Origin: Pseudosulfitobacter sp. DSM 107133
Lineage (GTDB): Bacteria; Pseudomonadota; Alphaproteobacteria; Rhodobacterales; Rhodobacteraceae
Reading direction: 5' to 3'
Assembly (NCBI RefSeq): GCF_022788695.1
Contig: NZ_CP085155.1
Location: 310,001 to 374,000 of the forward strand
Length of the DNA stretch: 64,000 nucleotides
Below the pieces are notes generated by a model. The model did not search any database. It saw only the letters and a program-made list of their open reading frames with translations, and was not told the origin of the DNA. Shown piece by piece: positions 61,320-64,000 of the stretch. Each line of letters begins with the position of its first letter. The first letter of the stretch is position 1. A program made the position numbers and the translations under genes.

Positions 61320-61418
61320 GTCCGCACTTGCCCAACGCGACCATCGTCTCGAAGCTTTCAAGGCGTGGAAATCCACGGCAACTGTCGCTTGATGTCCCAT
61401 GGGCAGCCAATCTTGAAT
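61320..61418. repeat. about 99 bp repeated module, copy 2
   Basis: This partner of 54307-54405 has the same two reading-frame endings (reverse DWLPMGHQA then FHALKAS; forward FKAW then a TGA stop at 61390-61392). Unlike copy 1, no IS6 remnant lies next to it. It directly abuts the palindrome at 61420-61431. Confidence 0.6.
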
Positions 61419-61419
61419 A

Positions 61420-61431
61420 GGGTCCAGACCC
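61420..61431. repeat. GGGTCNNGACCC palindrome
   Basis: GGGTCCAGACCC is flanked by TA on the left. It shares this core with 3121-3133 and with both ends of the element at 54416-54728. It may be an unoccupied or partly excised insertion end. Confidence 0.55.
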
Positions 61432-61548
61432 CAATGTAAAAACACCCGGACACAGGCATACGTTGACTCAAAGCGGCAAGGCTCTCATTGTTTTCGCAAA
61501 CCGCGAGCCGCAAGGAGATCTGATCTGGCAATTGTCCAAAACCCTGAA

Positions 61549-62526
61549 GTGTCTGTAACGGCAGTTGATCGCGTCAGGGTCATGCAGTCCGACGACGCCA
61601 CAGAACATGCCGCGTTGCTGCGCGGCTGGACAATGGAGATGGCGCAATTTTCGCCGGGCCGGTTTTCGGGTTCATTGGTCGATATTCGCTGTGACCACGT
61701 CCAGTTCATGCGGGAAAAGACAAATACCGCACTGATCAAACGCGGACAGGCCTGGAAAGACGCGCTGGTTTTCAGCATTCCGCTGCAAATGGAAAGCACG
61801 GGGCGCTATGCGGGCAGGCCGCTGGCCGAGACCTGTGTGTTGCTGAACGACGGCATGAAACTTGCAGATTTGTGCACCCCCCCCGCGCTTGATCTGATCT
61901 GTATCGCGCTGGACCGGAACTGGCTGATCGATCGCGCGGCGGTTCTGGGCTATGATGATCTGGTGGAAAAACTGCGCGAACCGGCGCAAAGGATCGAACT
62001 GACCCCCGTAGCCTTTGCGCGCACCCGCGCCGCCCTGTCCGGGATTTTTGACACTGTGTGCGCCACAAGCGCAGCGCTGGATCATGCCCGTGGTCTGGCG
62101 GTACTGGAAGAGGCACTGGCGCTCTATGTGCTGGAGGCCAGCGGGAAGGCAACAGAAGACAATCGCCCGATGACACGCGCCGACTGGAACTTGACCGACC
62201 GCGCGCGATCCTATGTGCTGGACAACGCCGAAGACCAGCCGACGATTTACGATGTGTGCAGCCATGTCGGCGTAAGCCGCAGAAAGCTGCAAAACTGTTT
62301 TAACGAAGCCTTTGATTGCAGCCCCGGTCAGTTCCTGCGCATCGTGCGACTGAACAAGGTGCGGCGCGACCTGCGGGTCATGTCAGACGCCAAGGTTTCT
62401 GCGACCATTGGCGATGTCGCGGCGCGCTGGGGCTTTTGGCACTGGAGCCGTTTTGCAAATGACTATTCCCGTTTCTTCGGCGAACTGCCCTCCGAGACGC
62501 TGCGCAAGGCTGCACAGCGTCATTAG
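61549..62526 (+). CDS. AraC-family transcriptional regulator
   Basis: A 325-residue protein with an N-terminal ligand-type domain and a C-terminal AraC DNA-binding domain of two helix-turn-helices (about 215-320). The landmarks are IYDVCSHVGVSRRKLQNCF and FDCSPGQFLRIVRLNKVRRDL in the first half and GDVAARWGFWHWSRFANDYSRFFG-type sequence (core WGFWHWSRFANDY) in the second. The start is not certain: GTG at 61549 is used, but the frame stays open upstream, and an AAGGAG at 61512 points to a CTG near 61525. The adjacent convergent amidase is a possible target. No inducer can be named. Confidence 0.88.
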   Translation: MSVTAVDRVRVMQSDDATEHAALLRGWTMEMAQFSPGRFSGSLVDIRCDHVQFMREKTNTALIKRGQAWKDALVFSIPLQMESTGRYAGRPLAETCVLLNDGMKLADLCTPPALDLICIALDRNWLIDRAAVLGYDDLVEKLREPAQRIELTPVAFARTRAALSGIFDTVCATSAALDHARGLAVLEEALALYVLEASGKATEDNRPMTRADWNLTDRARSYVLDNAEDQPTIYDVCSHVGVSRRKLQNCFNEAFDCSPGQFLRIVRLNKVRRDLRVMSDAKVSATIGDVAARWGFWHWSRFANDYSRFFGELPSETLRKAAQRH

Positions 62527-62572
62527 GGTCCGGATCCTGGAACGCTTTCGAAAGAACCTGCCGGAACCCCGC

Positions 62573-64000
62573 TCAGATCGCGCAGATTGGCGGCCTGCGA
62601 CCGGCCCACGGCCGCGCCTCTTCCAACTGGGCGGCAAGCGCGAACAACAGTTCTTCCTGACCAAAGCCTGCGGCGAACTGTGTGCCGATGGGCAAACCTT
62701 CGGGCGACCAGTGCAAAGGCACCGACATCGCAGGCTGTCCGCTGGCATTAAACAGCGGTGTCAGGGGCGAAAAGCTGTGGAAACAGGTCACAAGGTTCTT
62801 GAAGCTGGCGCTGTCGTCCAGATCAAGCGCGCCGGTTTTGACTGGCGGTTTGGCCAGCGTAGGCATCAACAACACATCAACCCCGGACATCACATGCGCC
62901 ATCTGCCGTCCGAATGCGTGTATCCAGTCGATCGAGGCCGCATAGGTAGCGCCCGAAATATCGCCCTTTTCGCGCAGGATGACCCGCGTGCGCGCTTCTA
63001 GCAGCTCCAGATCGGTGGGCTGGCCCGACATCATTGCCACCAGGTTGAGAAAGCTCTTGGTCTGGGCGCCGATGATGTTGAAAACATTGTGATAAAACTC
63101 CCATGCGTCGACAGGCAGGGCAATCGGCACAACTGTATGGCCCAGCTCTTCGCACAGTTTCGCGCTTTGGTTCACGGCCTCGATACATTCGGGATCGGTG
63201 GGCCATGGCGCAAGACCGTCCACCCGCCCGATACGCAGCGCCCTGGGCGGGGTCTGCGTGGCCGTCAAGAAACCGGCACCTTGCTGCGGGGCGGCATAGG
63301 GCGCGCCCGGTTCCATTCCCGCCGTTGCATCCAGAACCGCAGCGCTGTCGCGTACAGACAGGGTTATCACATGGTTGATGCCCATGCCGCCCCAGCCTTC
63401 TCCGACCATCGGGCCGATGGGCACGCGGCCACGGCTGGGTTTCAAACCGAACACGCCACAGCAAGAGGCCGGCACCCGAAGCGATCCACCGCCGTCATTG
63501 CCATGCGCAATGGGCAGCACCCGCGCCGCCACCAGCGCCGCAGCACCGCCGCTGGATCCGCCGGGCGTATGATCGGGCGACCAGGGGTTGCGGGTGATGC
63601 CGTGCAGCTTCGATTCCGTGGCAAAGGAGGTGCCAAATTCCGGCGATGCGGTTGTGCCCAATATCCCGAAACCGGCCTTGCGCATCCGCGCGATCAATGT
63701 GCCGTCAACCGGCGCGATGGCCGCGCGGCACAGCTCTGAACCGTTTGTCATCTTCACACCCTGAAGCGGCATGAACAGGTCCTTGATATAGGTCGGAACG
63801 CCCGCAAAAGGGGCGTTTTCTGCGTCGCCTGTCAGGGGCACATCTGCCGCTGCGCGCGCGCTGTCATACAGGGTTTCGCAGATTGCATTCAGTTTCGGGT
63901 TTACACGGCTGGCCCGTGCAATGACGTCCTCGACAGCCTCGCGCGGGCTGACCGACTTGTCCCGTATCATCCGTGCCAGATCCAGACCGTCGCGCCATTC
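62573..64000 (-). CDS. amidase-signature family hydrolase (5' end outside window)
   Basis: The visible 475 residues contain the amidase-signature core: the catalytic Lys in TYIKDLFM, the Ser/Gly-rich GGSSGG stretch with its cis-Ser, [28 protein letters not shown] sequence (core [14 protein letters not shown]) and the central FYHNVFNI segment. Catalytic Ser-cisSer-Lys residues appear intact. An internal ATG at 63970 is unlikely to be the start because the upstream residues ([10 protein letters not shown]) match the usual N-terminus. The enzyme would hydrolyse an amide; the substrate is unknown. It converges with the AraC gene with 46 bp between. Confidence 0.88.
   Translation of the reverse strand, partial: EWRDGLDLARMIRDKSVSPREAVEDVIARASRVNPKLNAICETLYDSARAAADVPLTGDAENAPFAGVPTYIKDLFMPLQGVKMTNGSELCRAAIAPVDGTLIARMRKAGFGILGTTASPEFGTSFATESKLHGITRNPWSPDHTPGGSSGGAAALVAARVLPIAHGNDGGGSLRVPASCCGVFGLKPSRGRVPIGPMVGEGWGGMGINHVITLSVRDSAAVLDATAGMEPGAPYAAPQQGAGFLTATQTPPRALRIGRVDGLAPWPTDPECIEAVNQSAKLCEELGHTVVPIALPVDAWEFYHNVFNIIGAQTKSFLNLVAMMSGQPTDLELLEARTRVILREKGDISGATYAASIDWIHAFGRQMAHVMSGVDVLLMPTLAKPPVKTGALDLDDSASFKNLVTCFHSFSPLTPLFNASGQPAMSVPLHWSPEGLPIGTQFAAGFGQEELLFALAAQLEEARPWAGRRPPICAI

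Larger units (their letters stand above)
61207..61548. other. gene-free stretch with element debris
   Basis: The stretch holds the second copy of the about 99 bp module and a GGGTCNNGACCC palindrome but no credible gene. The first about 110 bp (61207-61319) show nothing recognised. Short frames on both strands lack ribosome sites. An AAGGAG at 61512-61517 lies before the AraC gene. Confidence 0.6.

Noticed and set aside
1..64000. tRNA, rRNA or riboswitch genes
   Set aside because: No cloverleaf, rRNA or recognised riboswitch pattern was seen in the gaps between genes.

Overview
The window is high-GC DNA with tight, ATGA-overlapping operons, two tripartite tricarboxylate transporter (TTT) loci, a TctDE-type two-component system and IS30/IS6-type insertion sequences. 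This gene content and codon use point to an alphaproteobacterium, most likely a marine Rhodobacterales (Roseobacter-group) member. That assignment is an inference from gene content; no rRNA or tRNA gene is present to confirm it.

Layout. (1) Positions 1-5085, + strand: a catabolic operon with the tail of a TctB-like protein, TctA permease, GntR/FCD regulator, isocitrate lyase/PEP-mutase family enzyme and a two-domain QuiC-type 3-dehydroshikimate dehydratase. (2) 5086-6679: an intact IS30-family element followed by a broken second IS30 transposase. (3) 53265 down to 6680, - strand: one six-gene operon. It starts with a 38.8 kb gene for a 12,918-residue LEPR-XLL surface protein. Then come a GAF-GAF-HlyD membrane adaptor, a PqqD-M50 peptidase-HlyD fusion, a SapC-family protein, a shortened SecA-like ATPase and a small periplasmic HlyD adaptor. 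(4) 53266-54930: an AT-rich leader region, a decayed IS6-type transposase and a 313 bp MITE-like element. (5) 54931-61206: a second TTT system (tctCBA, - strand) divergent from tctD-tctE and a periplasmic binding protein (+ strand). (6) 61207-64000: repeat remnants, an AraC-type regulator and an amidase that runs off the window.

The centre of interest is region 3. One operon joins a roughly 1.3 MDa repeat protein with five proteins that look like its dedicated export and processing machinery. The giant protein has an N-terminal LEPRFLLSAD motif but no recognisable Sec signal peptide, and it carries RTX-type calcium-binding repeats and a C-terminal metzincin-like HExxHxxNxxH motif. The partner set is a SecA-type motor lacking the two-helix finger, an intramembrane-type metalloprotease fused to a membrane-fusion-protein arm, a GAF sensor fused to another such arm, SapC, and a third adaptor. 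No ABC exporter or outer-membrane pore is encoded in the window. I read this as a candidate uncharacterised secretion/processing system for LEPR-XLL giant proteins; the individual families are recognisable, the combined function is inferred.

Within the giant protein the repeats are organised on several scales: glutamine/asparagine/serine-rich spacers marking super-repeats of about 1.1 and 1.8 kb; about 28 units of 60-62 residues that alternate between two subtypes in their second half; paired RAYVG/EAFIG units; and four clusters of a YYVV-type module. The C-terminal third holds a dockerin-like pair, Calx-beta-like segments, a GF-GQ repeat, RTX repeats, two LamG-like domains and the metalloprotease-like end.
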